Below are positions 7,686-17,490 of a stretch of 64,000 nucleotides of DNA, in pieces. The position numbers were made by a program, and so were the translations under genes. The notes beneath the pieces are model-generated. The model worked only from the letters and a program-made list of their open reading frames with translations. It had not been told where the DNA came from and ran no database searches. Within the stretch, counting starts at the first letter, position 1. Every line of letters begins with the position of its first letter. This DNA comes from Tepidanaerobacteraceae bacterium (GTDB lineage: Bacteria > Bacillota > Thermosediminibacteria > Thermosediminibacterales > Tepidanaerobacteraceae), in NCBI GenBank assembly GCA_024655905.1, contig JANLFP010000002.1, positions 259,829 to 323,828 of the forward strand, in the 5' to 3' direction.

Positions 7686-9758
7686 ATGGTTCCTTTATCA
7701 CAGATTAAAAGGAGATTGGTGGTGCTCCTTTTATTTTCATTAGTCGCCAGTTTTGCTATGATGGGGAGGGTTTTTTGGATACAGCTGGTTCGGAGCGATG
7801 AACTTAAGGCGCGCGCTCAGGATCAATGGACCAGCGACGTGCCCGTTGAACCGCAGAGAGGAACCATTCTGGACAGAAACAATAATCCGCTTGCCATAAG
7901 CGCCACGGTAGATACCGTGATGGCAAGTCCACCGGATATTGCTGATGTTGAAAAGACCGCCGCACTTCTTTCTTCGGCACTTGATATGAAAAAAGATGAA
8001 CTTGTGCGCCTCATATCCGAATCAAAAACAAAAAAGCGGGCCGCGATTTATATAAAACGCAAGATAACCGATGAAGAGTCCGAAAAAGTGCGTAAATTGA
8101 ATCTGAAAGGCATTTATTTCACAAAAGAAAATAAGCGTTTTTACCCCGAGAGAAATCTGGCATCCCATATCCTTGGATTCACCGGCATCGACAGTCAGGG
8201 GCTCGATGGGGTTGAGCTTATATACGACAAGTATTTAAAAGGTGTTCCGGGCAGAATAGTAGCTGAAACCGACGCATTGAGCCGCAAGCTGCCTTTCGGC
8301 GATGAACAGTACATCCCGCCTGAGGATGGGTATAATTTGCAGCTTACCATCGACAAGGTCATACAACATATAGCGGAAAGAGAACTTGAAAAAGCCATTG
8401 CCGAGCACAATGCAAAAAAGGGCACCATCATTGTAATGGATCCCAGAACCGGTGAGATATTGGCATTGGCGAATAAGCCCGATTATGACCCGAACGATTA
8501 TAAGAATTATGCCCCAAAATCATGGCGGAATCCAGCGGTTTCCGATGTTTATGAACCCGGCTCAACATTTAAGATAGTTACTGCTTCGGCAGGCCTTGAA
8601 GAAGACGTGGTGCATCCGGATGACAAGTTTTATTGTCCAGGTTATGCCATCGTATCCGGAATTCGTATAGGATGCTGGCTGCATGGTGGCCATGGAAGCG
8701 AGACCTTTATCCAGGGTGTGGAAAATTCATGCAACCCTGTCTTCATAGAAGTTGCTCAAAAGTTAGGCAAGGAAAGATTTGTAAAGTATATAAAAGGGTT
8801 CGGGTTCGGCCAGACTACCGGCGTCGATCTGCCGGGTGAAGCTTCAGGCTTATTTGACCCTTCCAAAATGGGGCCAGTTGAACTCGCAACCATATCTTTC
8901 GGGCAGGGCATTTCGGTAACGCCGATTCAGCTTATAACCGCACTGTCAACTATTGCCAATGATGGAAAAATGGTGCAGCCCCATGTAGCAAAAGCCATAA
9001 TGGATAAAAATGGAAAAGTTATCCATGAGTTCGGCGTTACACCGGTGAGACAGGTCATATCGTATGAAACTGCCCAGGAAATGAAAAAGATATTGGAAAG
9101 CGTTGTGACAAACGGCACTGGTGGAAGGGGAAAAATAGAAGGATTTAGAGTAGCGGGGAAGACCGGTACTGCAGAAAAATACGCTGCAGGCAAATATGTG
9201 GCTTCTTTTGAGGGGTTTGTCCCTGCCGATAACCCGAGACTGGCCGCACTGGTGATAATAGATGAGCCGTCCGGCGGCATCATCTATGGAGGGCAAATCG
9301 CCGGGCCGGTATTTCAGAAAGTGGCAAGTGATGCTATGAATTACCTGGGAATAAAACCGGAAATCCCTCAAAAGCTGGAAAATTCATCGGTTAAAGTGCC
9401 GGACCTGCGGAATCTTTTCGTGGAAGATGCCAAAAAGATATTGCAGAAGGAAGGCCTTGCCGTGCGAGTAGAAGGAGAAGGATATGTAGTTTCAAGCCAG
9501 GTGCCCGTTCCGGGCACTGAGGTGGATAAAAATACCACCGTTATTTTAAAAGTAACAAATTCAAGGACGAATAAGGACCCGGTGGCAATACCAGATGTCA
9601 GCGGCAGAACGGTGAAAGAATCTACGGATATATTGAACGCCGTTGGGCTTAATATAGATATAGTGGGAAGCGGTTTTGCGGAAAAACAGAATCCTCCTCC
9701 CGGAACAGAGGTTGGCATCGGCTCCACCGTGATAGTTGAGTTCGGTAGAAAGCCGTAA
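7686..9758 (+). CDS. Class B penicillin-binding protein with two PASTA domains (FtsI/SpoVD type)
   Basis: A 690-residue monofunctional transpeptidase. It has an N-terminal membrane anchor (about 10-30), a dimerisation domain opening with QRGTILDRNNNPLA, and the transpeptidase domain with STFK (S293), SCN (about 348) and KTG (about 492). Two PASTA repeats follow (about 560-690). It crosslinks septal peptidoglycan as the partner of FtsW. Bacilli carry pbpB and spoVD in tandem at this point; only one copy is present here, so it may serve vegetative septa, spore cortex or both. The ATG at 7686 is preferred over the TTG at 7680 because GGGTG (7674-7678) is better spaced. Confidence 0.92.
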   Translation: MVPLSQIKRRLVVLLLFSLVASFAMMGRVFWIQLVRSDELKARAQDQWTSDVPVEPQRGTILDRNNNPLAISATVDTVMASPPDIADVEKTAALLSSALDMKKDELVRLISESKTKKRAAIYIKRKITDEESEKVRKLNLKGIYFTKENKRFYPERNLASHILGFTGIDSQGLDGVELIYDKYLKGVPGRIVAETDALSRKLPFGDEQYIPPEDGYNLQLTIDKVIQHIAERELEKAIAEHNAKKGTIIVMDPRTGEILALANKPDYDPNDYKNYAPKSWRNPAVSDVYEPGSTFKIVTASAGLEEDVVHPDDKFYCPGYAIVSGIRIGCWLHGGHGSETFIQGVENSCNPVFIEVAQKLGKERFVKYIKGFGFGQTTGVDLPGEASGLFDPSKMGPVELATISFGQGISVTPIQLITALSTIANDGKMVQPHVAKAIMDKNGKVIHEFGVTPVRQVISYETAQEMKKILESVVTNGTGGRGKIEGFRVAGKTGTAEKYAAGKYVASFEGFVPADNPRLAALVIIDEPSGGIIYGGQIAGPVFQKVASDAMNYLGIKPEIPQKLENSSVKVPDLRNLFVEDAKKILQKEGLAVRVEGEGYVVSSQVPVPGTEVDKNTTVILKVTNSRTNKDPVAIPDVSGRTVKESTDILNAVGLNIDIVGSGFAEKQNPPPGTEVGIGSTVIVEFGRKP

Positions 9759-9813
9759 TCGAATAAATGCAACGCTTTTGGAGGATAATATTTTAAAAAG
9801 AAAGGGATTAAAT

Positions 9814-11271
9814 ATGATAATAAAAGAACTCATTGAAAAAATATCGGATATCATATGTGTAAAGGGACCGATGGATATAGATATTTCCGGTGTGGCTTAT
9901 GATTCCAGGAAGGTTTCAAAAGGGAATATTTTTGTGGCCATCAAGGGATTCAATTTAGATGGTCACAGTTTTATTCCGCACGCTATTTCAAAAGGTGCAG
10001 TGGCGGTCATCGGTGAACTGGACATGGATATACCGGAAATAACATATATAAGGGTAGCGGATAGCAGGAGGGTTCTGGCCCAAATCTGCGCCAAGTACTA
10101 CGGATACCCGGCCCAAAAGCTCGGAATAATTGGAGTGACAGGGACAAACGGCAAAACCACTACTACATATCTGATAAAGGCTTTGCTGGAACGGGCGGGA
10201 TATAAAACGGGCGTTATAGGCACTATAGGAAATTTGATAGGCGATAAATTCATTCATGCGGATCGGACCACTCCGGAGTCGCTGGAACTAAACATTCTTT
10301 TTCGAGAGATGTTACGGGAAGATGTAAAATATGTGGCTATGGAAGTATCATCCCATTCATTGAAGCTTTCAAGGGTTGAAGGCATCAATTTTGAAGTGGG
10401 GGTATTCACTAATCTCACTCAGGACCATTTGGATTTTCATAAAACTTTTGAAGATTATTATGAAACAAAGAAAAAACTTTTTGATTTATCGAAAAAGGCA
10501 GTTGTAAATGTTGATGATGAGAGTGGGAAAAAAATACTGAAGAGTGTAAAAATCCCGGCCCTTTCTTACGGAATCGAAAATATCGCCGATATAAGAGCAA
10601 GAAATGTAAAGGTTTCTGCCGAAGGAGTATTTTATCAGGCTGATATCGGTGGTAGAAACTTTTTTGTATCATACCGCGTCCCGGGGAGATTCAGCGTTTA
10701 TAACTCTCTGGCAGCCATCGGAACGGGCCTTTTGCTGGGGATTACCCCTGAACTTTTAATAAACGCGCTGGAAAGTGTAAAAGGTGTTCCGGGAAGATTT
10801 GAAACAGTAAATATGGGACAGGATTTTACTGTCATAGTCGATTATTCACATACGCCCGATGGTCTTGAAAATGTGCTGAGAACCATAAAGAGTTTTGCCT
10901 CAGGCAGAATCATAACGGTTTTTGGATGCGGCGGAGACAGGGACCATACAAAAAGACCCATGATGGGAGGAATCGCTTCAAAACTTTCCGATTATTGCAT
11001 ATTGACTTCCGACAACCCGAGAAGCGAGGATCCGGAAGCCATAATATGGGAAATAGAAAAAGGCATTTTCAATAATAATTATGAAAAGATAATAAACAGG
11101 AAGGAAGCAATAGCAAGGGCTATAGATATGGCCAAAAAAGACGATGTGATCCTGATTGCCGGAAAAGGCCATGAAGACTATCAGGTATTGAAAGACAGGA
11201 CTATACATTTTGATGATAGGGAAGTGGCTGTTGAATTTTTGATAAAAAAGCTGAATGAGAATAGTTTGTAA
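9814..11271 (+). CDS. murE: UDP-MurNAc-L-Ala-D-Glu: meso-diaminopimelate ligase MurE
   Basis: A 485-residue Mur ligase that adds the third amino acid of the stem peptide in the cytoplasm. The ATP loop GTNGKTT is at about 110-116. The substrate-selecting motif DNPR (about 400-403) is the diaminopimelate type rather than the lysine type, so the wall is predicted to be meso-DAP crosslinked. The start is the ATG at 9814, preceded by AAAGGGA; the frame stays open upstream into the end of the preceding gene without a ribosome site. The murF gene that normally follows is absent; mraY comes next. Confidence 0.96.
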   Translation: MIIKELIEKISDIICVKGPMDIDISGVAYDSRKVSKGNIFVAIKGFNLDGHSFIPHAISKGAVAVIGELDMDIPEITYIRVADSRRVLAQICAKYYGYPAQKLGIIGVTGTNGKTTTTYLIKALLERAGYKTGVIGTIGNLIGDKFIHADRTTPESLELNILFREMLREDVKYVAMEVSSHSLKLSRVEGINFEVGVFTNLTQDHLDFHKTFEDYYETKKKLFDLSKKAVVNVDDESGKKILKSVKIPALSYGIENIADIRARNVKVSAEGVFYQADIGGRNFFVSYRVPGRFSVYNSLAAIGTGLLLGITPELLINALESVKGVPGRFETVNMGQDFTVIVDYSHTPDGLENVLRTIKSFASGRIITVFGCGGDRDHTKRPMMGGIASKLSDYCILTSDNPRSEDPEAIIWEIEKGIFNNNYEKIINRKEAIARAIDMAKKDDVILIAGKGHEDYQVLKDRTIHFDDREVAVEFLIKKLNENSL

Positions 11272-11331
11272 ACTGAAGAACAACATTCAAAGATTGGAAT
11301 ATTGATTTGATTAAACATAAGGACAATAAAC

Positions 11332-11341
11332 TTGCTATAAT
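11332..11341 (+). promoter_or_regulatory. Candidate extended -10 promoter before mraY
   Basis: TGCTATAAT (11333-11341) is an extended -10 element in the 98-base gap between murE and mraY. No good -35 is present at the right distance. It would allow the downstream mraY-murA genes to be transcribed independently of mraZ-murE. Confidence 0.4.
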
Positions 11342-11369
11342 GTGATGCAGGTAATATGGGGGTTTTAAA

Positions 11370-12332
11370 TTGAAAACAGAGATTTATGCGGCTTTTGCCA
11401 GTTTTTTGATGGTGGCGGTTTTGGGAATATCCACCATTCCAATGCTGACGAGATTGAAGTTCGGCCAGACCGTGAGGGTTGATGGTCCGAAAAGGCATCT
11501 TAAAAAAATGGGCACTCCCACAATGGGAGGAATAATGTTCATACCCGTTATAGCTGTTTCGACTCTGGCGTTTTCGGACAGGTCTCATGCTGTTTTGATG
11601 GCAATTTTCTCGATGATTGCGTTTTCGCTGATAGGTTTCATTGATGACTTCATAAAAATTAAAAAAAGAAGATCTCTCGGGCTCCGGGCTAATCATAAGT
11701 TGCTCCTGCAGTTGCTCATATCTGCTGCTCTTGCATATTTTGCAGCCGGTATTTATCCTAGAACCACCGCAGTTTTAGTGCCGGGCTTTTCAAAAGGCAT
11801 AGATTTGGGCATGATGTATCTGCCCTTTACAATGTTTGTTATTCTCGGGACCGTCAACAGCGTTAACCTGACTGATGGGCTTGATGGGCTTGTGTCAGGT
11901 GTTACAACAGTTGTTAGTTTTTTTTATACCTTAATTTCAATCCTTCAGAACAATTTCAGCCTTGCGGTGTTTGGAGCAGCCATAAGCGGAAGTTGTCTCG
12001 GATTTCTGGTATATAACCGCCATCCGGCCAAGGTCTTTATGGGGGATACTGGCTCGCTTGGATTGGGGGGAGCTCTTGCGGCAATGGCGGTGCTTACCGG
12101 GACTCAGATTTATCTGGCAATATTTGGCGTAATATTTGTAATAGAGACGTTTTCTGTTATTATACAGGTGGTGTTTTTTAAGTTGACGGGCAAAAGGATT
12201 TTCAGGATGAGCCCCATTCATCACCACTTTGAACTTCTGGGCTGGAGCGAAAATAAAGTGGTTTTGACATTTTGGGCTTTTACTCTTATCGCCGGAATTT
12301 TGGGAATGGCCCTTTTTAATTTGTCAGATTAA
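11370..12332 (+). CDS. mraY: Phospho-N-acetylmuramoyl-pentapeptide transferase MraY
   Basis: A 320-residue polytopic membrane enzyme that transfers phospho-MurNAc-pentapeptide to undecaprenyl phosphate, forming lipid I. Diagnostic motifs are GTPTMGGIMFI (about 48-58), the DDF in LIGFIDDFIKIKKR (about 88-101), NSVNLTDGLDGL (about 165-176), FMGDTGSLGLGG and SPIHHHFELLGW (the HHH motif). About ten membrane segments are visible. The start is a TTG at 11370 with a GGGGG site 8 bases upstream. It precedes murD by 29 bases. Confidence 0.96.
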   Translation: MKTEIYAAFASFLMVAVLGISTIPMLTRLKFGQTVRVDGPKRHLKKMGTPTMGGIMFIPVIAVSTLAFSDRSHAVLMAIFSMIAFSLIGFIDDFIKIKKRRSLGLRANHKLLLQLLISAALAYFAAGIYPRTTAVLVPGFSKGIDLGMMYLPFTMFVILGTVNSVNLTDGLDGLVSGVTTVVSFFYTLISILQNNFSLAVFGAAISGSCLGFLVYNRHPAKVFMGDTGSLGLGGALAAMAVLTGTQIYLAIFGVIFVIETFSVIIQVVFFKLTGKRIFRMSPIHHHFELLGWSENKVVLTFWAFTLIAGILGMALFNLSD

Positions 12333-12361
12333 ATATAAGCTATTGGAAGGGGATTACATGC

Positions 12362-13726
12362 ATGGATGTAAGGGGTAAGAACATTCTTATTATCGGCCTT
12401 GCTCGCAGCGGTATTGCTGCTGCTGTGGAATTGAAAAAGATGGGCGCAAAGGTTACAGGAAGCGATATTAAACCCCGGGAAGCACTGAAAGACATAGAGC
12501 ATCTGAAATCAATGGGAATAAATCTGGTATGCGGCGGTCATCCTCTTAGTTTGCTTAAAGACTGCGATCTTGTTGTAGTAAGCCCTGGAGTTCCCAGCGA
12601 CCTTCCCATCCTCGAAGAAGCCCGTAAGAGGGATATCCTGGTTATAAGCGAGCTGGAACTTGGCTACCTTTTTGCAAAAGCGCCGATAATCGCTGTAACG
12701 GGGACAAATGGAAAAACAACAACTACCACTCTTATAGGAGAAATTCTGAAAAATGATGCGAGAAACATTTCTGTAGCAGGAAATATAGGTATTCCGCTGA
12801 TACGGGAGATTGAAGAAAACACTATGAAGGATTATCTGGTAGTGGAGGTCAGCAGTTTCCAGTTGGAAAATATTTTGCATTTTAAACCTAAAATAAGCGT
12901 AATATTAAATATCACTGAAGATCATATCAATCGACATAAAACTTTCGAAAACTACATCGAAGCGAAGGCAAGGATACTGGAAAACCAGGATGAAAAAGAT
13001 TATGCTGTTTTAAATTATGATGACCCGATTGTTTTTTCTCTGGCAAAAAGAGCTAAGAGCAGAGTGGTGTTTTTCAGCAGAAGGCAGGAACTGGAGAAGG
13101 GAATTTATGTTAAAAACAACGTTATAGTAATAAAAGAAAACGGGAATATGTATCCGATTTTAAAAATCGGAGAATTGGGAATAAAGGGTTTCCATAACCT
13201 GGAGAATGCCCTTGCAGCCATAAGCGTCGCATGGATTGTCAGGGTCAATCTGAATAATTTGGCTGAAACTTTAAAGGACTTCCGGGGTGTGGAGCATAGG
13301 CTCGAATATGTTGATACCATCGATGGGGTCAAATACATAAACGACTCAAAAGGAACAAATCCCGACGCTGCGCAAAAAGCCGTGGAAGCCATGGAAGAGC
13401 CTATAATCCTAATAGCAGGCGGTTACGATAAGAAAAACGATTTTACAAGTTTTGTAAAGTCCTTTAATGGGAAAGTGAGAAAACTTATTCTTATAGGAGC
13501 CACTGCCGAGACAATAGAAAAAACCGCCAGAGAAAATGGCTTTTTCAACACGCAAAGGGCGGGGTCCATGCAGGAAGCTGTCGAACTCGCCAGCAAATCA
13601 GCGCATCCCGGTGATGTTGTGCTTCTATCTCCTGCTTGCGCCAGCTGGGATATGTTTGAAAATTTTGAGGAGCGGGGTCGGATATTCAAAGAAGCTGTCC
13701 ACTCTTTGAAGCTCAAAGAGAGGTGA
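12362..13726 (+). CDS. murD: UDP-N-acetylmuramoyl-L-alanine: D-glutamate ligase MurD
   Basis: A 454-residue Mur ligase that adds D-glutamate to UDP-MurNAc-L-Ala. It has an N-terminal Rossmann-like domain (IIGLARSGIAAA), the ATP loop GTNGKTTTT (about 119-127), the central-domain motifs EVSSFQLE and NITEDHINRH, and the C-terminal YINDSKGTNPDA and LSPACASWDMFENFEERG. AAGGGG lies upstream of the ATG at 12362; an overlapping ATG at 12358 is out of frame. Seven bases separate it from ftsW. Confidence 0.96.
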   Translation: MDVRGKNILIIGLARSGIAAAVELKKMGAKVTGSDIKPREALKDIEHLKSMGINLVCGGHPLSLLKDCDLVVVSPGVPSDLPILEEARKRDILVISELELGYLFAKAPIIAVTGTNGKTTTTTLIGEILKNDARNISVAGNIGIPLIREIEENTMKDYLVVEVSSFQLENILHFKPKISVILNITEDHINRHKTFENYIEAKARILENQDEKDYAVLNYDDPIVFSLAKRAKSRVVFFSRRQELEKGIYVKNNVIVIKENGNMYPILKIGELGIKGFHNLENALAAISVAWIVRVNLNNLAETLKDFRGVEHRLEYVDTIDGVKYINDSKGTNPDAAQKAVEAMEEPIILIAGGYDKKNDFTSFVKSFNGKVRKLILIGATAETIEKTARENGFFNTQRAGSMQEAVELASKSAHPGDVVLLSPACASWDMFENFEERGRIFKEAVHSLKLKER

Positions 13727-13733
13727 TTTTAGA

Positions 13734-14834
13734 ATGAAAAATCAAAAGCCGCCGGATTTTGCCATCCTGTTTTCCGCGATGGCGCTTTTATGCTTAGGCA
13801 TAATTATGGTCTTCAGTTCCAGCAGCGTATGGGCTTACTATCTGCATAAGGATAGCCTGTATTTTTTGAAGCGTCAGATGGCCTGGGCGGCTCTTGGCTT
13901 TTTGGCCATGATATTTTTCATGAATTACGATTACTGGAATATTAAGAAGTATGAAAAAGCAATTATTATTTTTATGTTTTTGCTGCTGCTGGCGGTGCTT
14001 GTACCCGGAGTTGGCATGGAACTAAACGGGGCCAGAAGGTGGATAGGAGTGGGCTCCCTTACCGTTCAACCTTCGGAGCTGGCAAAACTCGGCATGGTGA
14101 TATATCTTGCAGAAGGCCTAGAAAGGAAACAGGATAAAATAAAATATTTTTTTAATGGAATATTGCCATTCTTGATCGTCACGGGAATTGTATGCGGCCT
14201 GATAGTTCTGGAGAAACATTTGAGTGCAACGGTGCTGGTAGGCATGAACACATTTGTCATGCTCTTTGCGGCCGGGGCCAGCATTTTTCAACTTTTTTCT
14301 CTGGGAACCGCAGGAATTCTTGCAGTAATCTATTTGATATTCAAGGAAAGTTACCGAATGAGCAGGTTTGTCTCCTTTTTAAATCCGTGGCAGGATACTC
14401 AGCGTGCGGGTTATCATATAGTACAGTCGCTTTATGCTCTGGGCTCGGGGGGCCTAATAGGAGTAGGACTTGGTCACAGCCGCCAAAAATTTTTTTATCT
14501 GCCTGAACCTCAAACAGATTTTATTTTTGCTATAATAGGAGAAGAATTGGGATTTTTGGGCTCAAGTTTCGTAATTTTGCTTTTCATGTTTTTTATCTGG
14601 CGCGGATACAGGACGGCTTTGGCGGCTCCGGACCTTTTCGGGAAATTCCTTGCCACCGGACTAACAACGCTTGTCGCTCTTCAGTTTTTAATCAACATTG
14701 CTGTTGTTACAGCGTCAATGCCAGTTACCGGTATGCCGCTGCCGTTTATAAGTTACGGCGGGTCGTCGCTGGTTATAACCATGTCGCAGGTGGGTATTTT
14801 GCTAAATATATCCAGATACACGGAGGCAAAATGA
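13734..14834 (+). CDS. ftsW: SEDS-family lipid II polymerase FtsW (or SpoVE)
   Basis: A 366-residue SEDS glycosyltransferase with about ten membrane segments. It carries GARRWIGVGSLTVQPSELAK (about 101-120), which includes the usual ARRW..QPSE signature, and PLPFISYGGSSL near the C terminus. It polymerises lipid II at the septum together with the class B PBP encoded at 7686. Bacilli have an additional spoVE in this place. Since only one SEDS gene is present, the FtsW and SpoVE roles cannot be separated here. A strong site (GAGGTGA) precedes the ATG. Confidence 0.93.
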   Translation: MKNQKPPDFAILFSAMALLCLGIIMVFSSSSVWAYYLHKDSLYFLKRQMAWAALGFLAMIFFMNYDYWNIKKYEKAIIIFMFLLLLAVLVPGVGMELNGARRWIGVGSLTVQPSELAKLGMVIYLAEGLERKQDKIKYFFNGILPFLIVTGIVCGLIVLEKHLSATVLVGMNTFVMLFAAGASIFQLFSLGTAGILAVIYLIFKESYRMSRFVSFLNPWQDTQRAGYHIVQSLYALGSGGLIGVGLGHSRQKFFYLPEPQTDFIFAIIGEELGFLGSSFVILLFMFFIWRGYRTALAAPDLFGKFLATGLTTLVALQFLINIAVVTASMPVTGMPLPFISYGGSSLVITMSQVGILLNISRYTEAK

Positions 14835-14835
14835 A

Positions 14836-15951
14836 ATGCAAAAAAAAAGTTTTGTTTTGGCCGGCGGGGGCACAGGTGGGCATATATACCCTGCTATTGC
14901 CATAGCATCCGGCCTAAAGCGCGATTTCCCAGATGCGGAAATTATTTTTGTGGGAACTGAAAGGGGCCTTGAAAAAGATTTGGTGCCTAAAGCCGGATTC
15001 AATTTGAAAAAAATCAGGATTAAGGGCTTTGACCGCAAACTTTCAATGGATACCCTTTCTTCAATAAAGGAGCTGTTTCTGGGCAGCCTTGATTCAATGA
15101 GGATATTAGCGCAAATCAAGCCGGACCTCGTTATCGGGACCGGGGGATATGTGGCCGGGCCCGTAATATTTTTTGCATCAATGATGGGAATCCCCACAAT
15201 TATACATGAACAAAATGTTAAGCCGGGATTTACCAATCGATTTCTTTCCAAATTTGCGGATAAAATCGTTATCAGTTTTGAAGATTCAAAGAAATATTTT
15301 CCCCAAAACAAGGTTATACTGGCGGGAAATCCGGTGAGGGCGGAGATAGCCATGGGAAATCGGGAAGAAGCATTGAAGGAGTACCGTTTGAGATCGGACG
15401 CGCCGGTAGTGCTTTGTTTTGGAGGAAGTCAGGGAGCCGCACGTCTGAATGAGGCAATGATTCAAGTAATAGAAGAGGCGGTTCGAAATAGAAAGTTTCA
15501 GGTGATTCTTGTCACAGGCCAGAAACATTATGATAAGTATAACCAATTGCTGGAAAATAAAGGAATAGATGCGAGTGTTTCGGGGTATATTAAATTAAAA
15601 CCATACATTTATGATATGAAGAATGCATATGCTGCGTCTGATCTGGTGATTGCCCGAGCCGGAGCCATCAGCATATCAGAAATTACTCTGTGCGGGAAAC
15701 CTTCCATTTTGATACCGTATCCAAAGGCGGCTGATCGTCATCAGGATTTTAATGCGCATTTTTTAGAAAAGAATAAAGCTGCAGTTGTTATCGCCGATAA
15801 AGATTTGACTGGAAGACGGCTGCTTGAAGCCATAGAGAGCATTATTCTTGACAAAAAAAGACTTTCCGCCATGGCAGAGGCCAGCAGGAAACTTGCAAAA
15901 CCTCATGCCCTTGAAATTATACTCGATGAAATGAAAAAACTGATGTCATAA
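14836..15951 (+). CDS. murG: Lipid II-forming N-acetylglucosaminyltransferase MurG
   Basis: A 371-residue GT28 enzyme that adds GlcNAc to lipid I on the inner membrane face. The glycine-rich loops GGGTGGHIYPA (about 10-20) and GTGGYVAGP (about 99-107), the HEQN motif and the C-terminal nucleotide-sugar block FGGSQGAARLNEA are all present. The ATG begins one base after the ftsW stop, suggesting translational coupling. A gap of 130 bases follows before murC. Confidence 0.96.
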   Translation: MQKKSFVLAGGGTGGHIYPAIAIASGLKRDFPDAEIIFVGTERGLEKDLVPKAGFNLKKIRIKGFDRKLSMDTLSSIKELFLGSLDSMRILAQIKPDLVIGTGGYVAGPVIFFASMMGIPTIIHEQNVKPGFTNRFLSKFADKIVISFEDSKKYFPQNKVILAGNPVRAEIAMGNREEALKEYRLRSDAPVVLCFGGSQGAARLNEAMIQVIEEAVRNRKFQVILVTGQKHYDKYNQLLENKGIDASVSGYIKLKPYIYDMKNAYAASDLVIARAGAISISEITLCGKPSILIPYPKAADRHQDFNAHFLEKNKAAVVIADKDLTGRRLLEAIESIILDKKRLSAMAEASRKLAKPHALEIILDEMKKLMS

Positions 15952-16081
15952 ACAGTTTACTTGAAGTTTTTCATATGTTAATATGATTTTGTACAAGCAA
16001 GACGAGAGTAACAATCATTTCTTACTTTGCATATCATAATATATACCACATTTATCGGTCTTATGGAAGGAGAGAAACAGT

Positions 16082-17470
16082 TTGCTTGGCAATTGCAATC
16101 GAATTCACTTTATCGGAATAGGCGGAACCGGTATGAGCGGTATCGCGAAAATCCTTATAAATATGGGGTATGAGGTGTCCGGATCGGATCTTAAAGAATC
16201 GGAGGCCCTCAACCGCCTGAGAGATACGGGAGCGAAAGTGCATATAGGTCATCGCGCTGCCAATGTTATGGGAGCGGATCTGGTTGTGCTTTCATCAGCT
16301 ATTCCGGTTACCAACCCGGAATATATCGAAGCTATCGAATCAAAAATTCCCGTGGTTCACAGAGCGGACATACTGAGTCTGCTAATGGCCCCAAAAAAAG
16401 GCATAGCCATATCGGGAGCACATGGGAAAACCACCACCACTTCAATGATATCTTTAATTCTGGAAAGGAGCAAATTGGATCCGACAGTGATAATCGGCGG
16501 AGAGCTGAATGATATTGGAGGAAATGCCACACTTGGGACAGGGGATTTTTTGGTCGCCGAAGCCGATGAAAGTGACGGCTCTTTTTTGAAACTCAATCCG
16601 TTTATAGCCGTAGTGACAAATATTGAAAACGACCATCTCGACTATTACAAAAACATGGAAAACATGAAAACGGCCTTTAAAAGATTTGTTGCAAACATCA
16701 AGGATGGGGGATTTGCCGTTCTCGGGATTGATAATGCAAATGTGAGGAATATAATCAAAGATATAGACAGGGAATATTATACTTATGGTATAAATTCTGC
16801 GGCTGACTATATGCCGAAAAATATAATAATGGACGGGCTCAACACATTTTTTGATGTTTATTTCAGAGAAAATTTATTGGGTAAAGTAGAACTTCGGGTA
16901 CCCGGTATGCATAATATATCTAATGCAACGGCGGCAGTAGCAGTGGCTGATAGGCTGGGCCTTAATTTTGAAGAAATAGCGGGGGCTTTAAAGACTTTCA
17001 GAGGGGTGCAGCGACGATTTCAAATAATTGGAGATGAAAACAATATAAAAGTCATCGACGATTACGGGCACCATCCCACAGAAATTAAAGCAACATTAAA
17101 AGCGGCTAAATTGTGCAGCCCAAGAAAGATTTATGCCATTTTTCAACCTCATAGATATACAAGGACAAAAATACTGGCAGATGAATTTGGCCAGGCATTT
17201 TTCGATGCCGATGAAGTGATAGTTACCAGGATTTACAGTGCGGGAGAAAATCCCATACCTGGTGTTTCATCAGAGCTCATAGTCGATGCAATAAAAAGTA
17301 GCGGCATACCGGTCACCTATGTAGACGAAAAGCGGGATATACCGGGAATGATTATCAATAAACTGTTGCCAGGAGACTTTGTTCTGACTATAGGAGCGGG
17401 AGATATTTATACCGTAGCCTTCAGCATTGCCGATCAACTGAGAAACATTGTCAAGGGAGGGAAACGGTAA
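16082..17470 (+). CDS. murC: UDP-N-acetylmuramate: L-alanine ligase MurC
   Basis: A 462-residue Mur ligase that adds the first residue (L-Ala) of the stem peptide. N-terminal HFIGIGGTGMSGIA (about 9-22) binds UDP, GAHGKTTTT (about 113-121) is the ATP loop, and AEADESDGSFL, NIENDHLDYY and DDYGHHPTEIKAT are MurC signatures. The TTG start at 16082 has AAGGAGAG about 8 bases upstream. It is followed by murA after 20 bases; a murB gene, often placed here, is missing. Confidence 0.96.
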   Translation: MLGNCNRIHFIGIGGTGMSGIAKILINMGYEVSGSDLKESEALNRLRDTGAKVHIGHRAANVMGADLVVLSSAIPVTNPEYIEAIESKIPVVHRADILSLLMAPKKGIAISGAHGKTTTTSMISLILERSKLDPTVIIGGELNDIGGNATLGTGDFLVAEADESDGSFLKLNPFIAVVTNIENDHLDYYKNMENMKTAFKRFVANIKDGGFAVLGIDNANVRNIIKDIDREYYTYGINSAADYMPKNIIMDGLNTFFDVYFRENLLGKVELRVPGMHNISNATAAVAVADRLGLNFEEIAGALKTFRGVQRRFQIIGDENNIKVIDDYGHHPTEIKATLKAAKLCSPRKIYAIFQPHRYTRTKILADEFGQAFFDADEVIVTRIYSAGENPIPGVSSELIVDAIKSSGIPVTYVDEKRDIPGMIINKLLPGDFVLTIGAGDIYTVAFSIADQLRNIVKGGKR

Positions 17471-17490
17471 ATTTCGGAGGTGAAATGTAA

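Noticed and set aside
11181-11696. Open frame of 171 codons on the minus strand across the murE-mraY gap, considered as a relic of murF
   Set aside because: It overlaps two intact conserved genes, and neither strand carries a Mur ligase motif in the 98-base gap.
14802-15353. Open frame of 183 codons on the minus strand
   Set aside because: It is antisense to murG, whose motifs are intact. The product is low in complexity and has no known features.
15952-16081. Promoter between murG and murC
   Set aside because: TTGAAG and TATGAT occur but only 15 bases apart, which is too weak to list.
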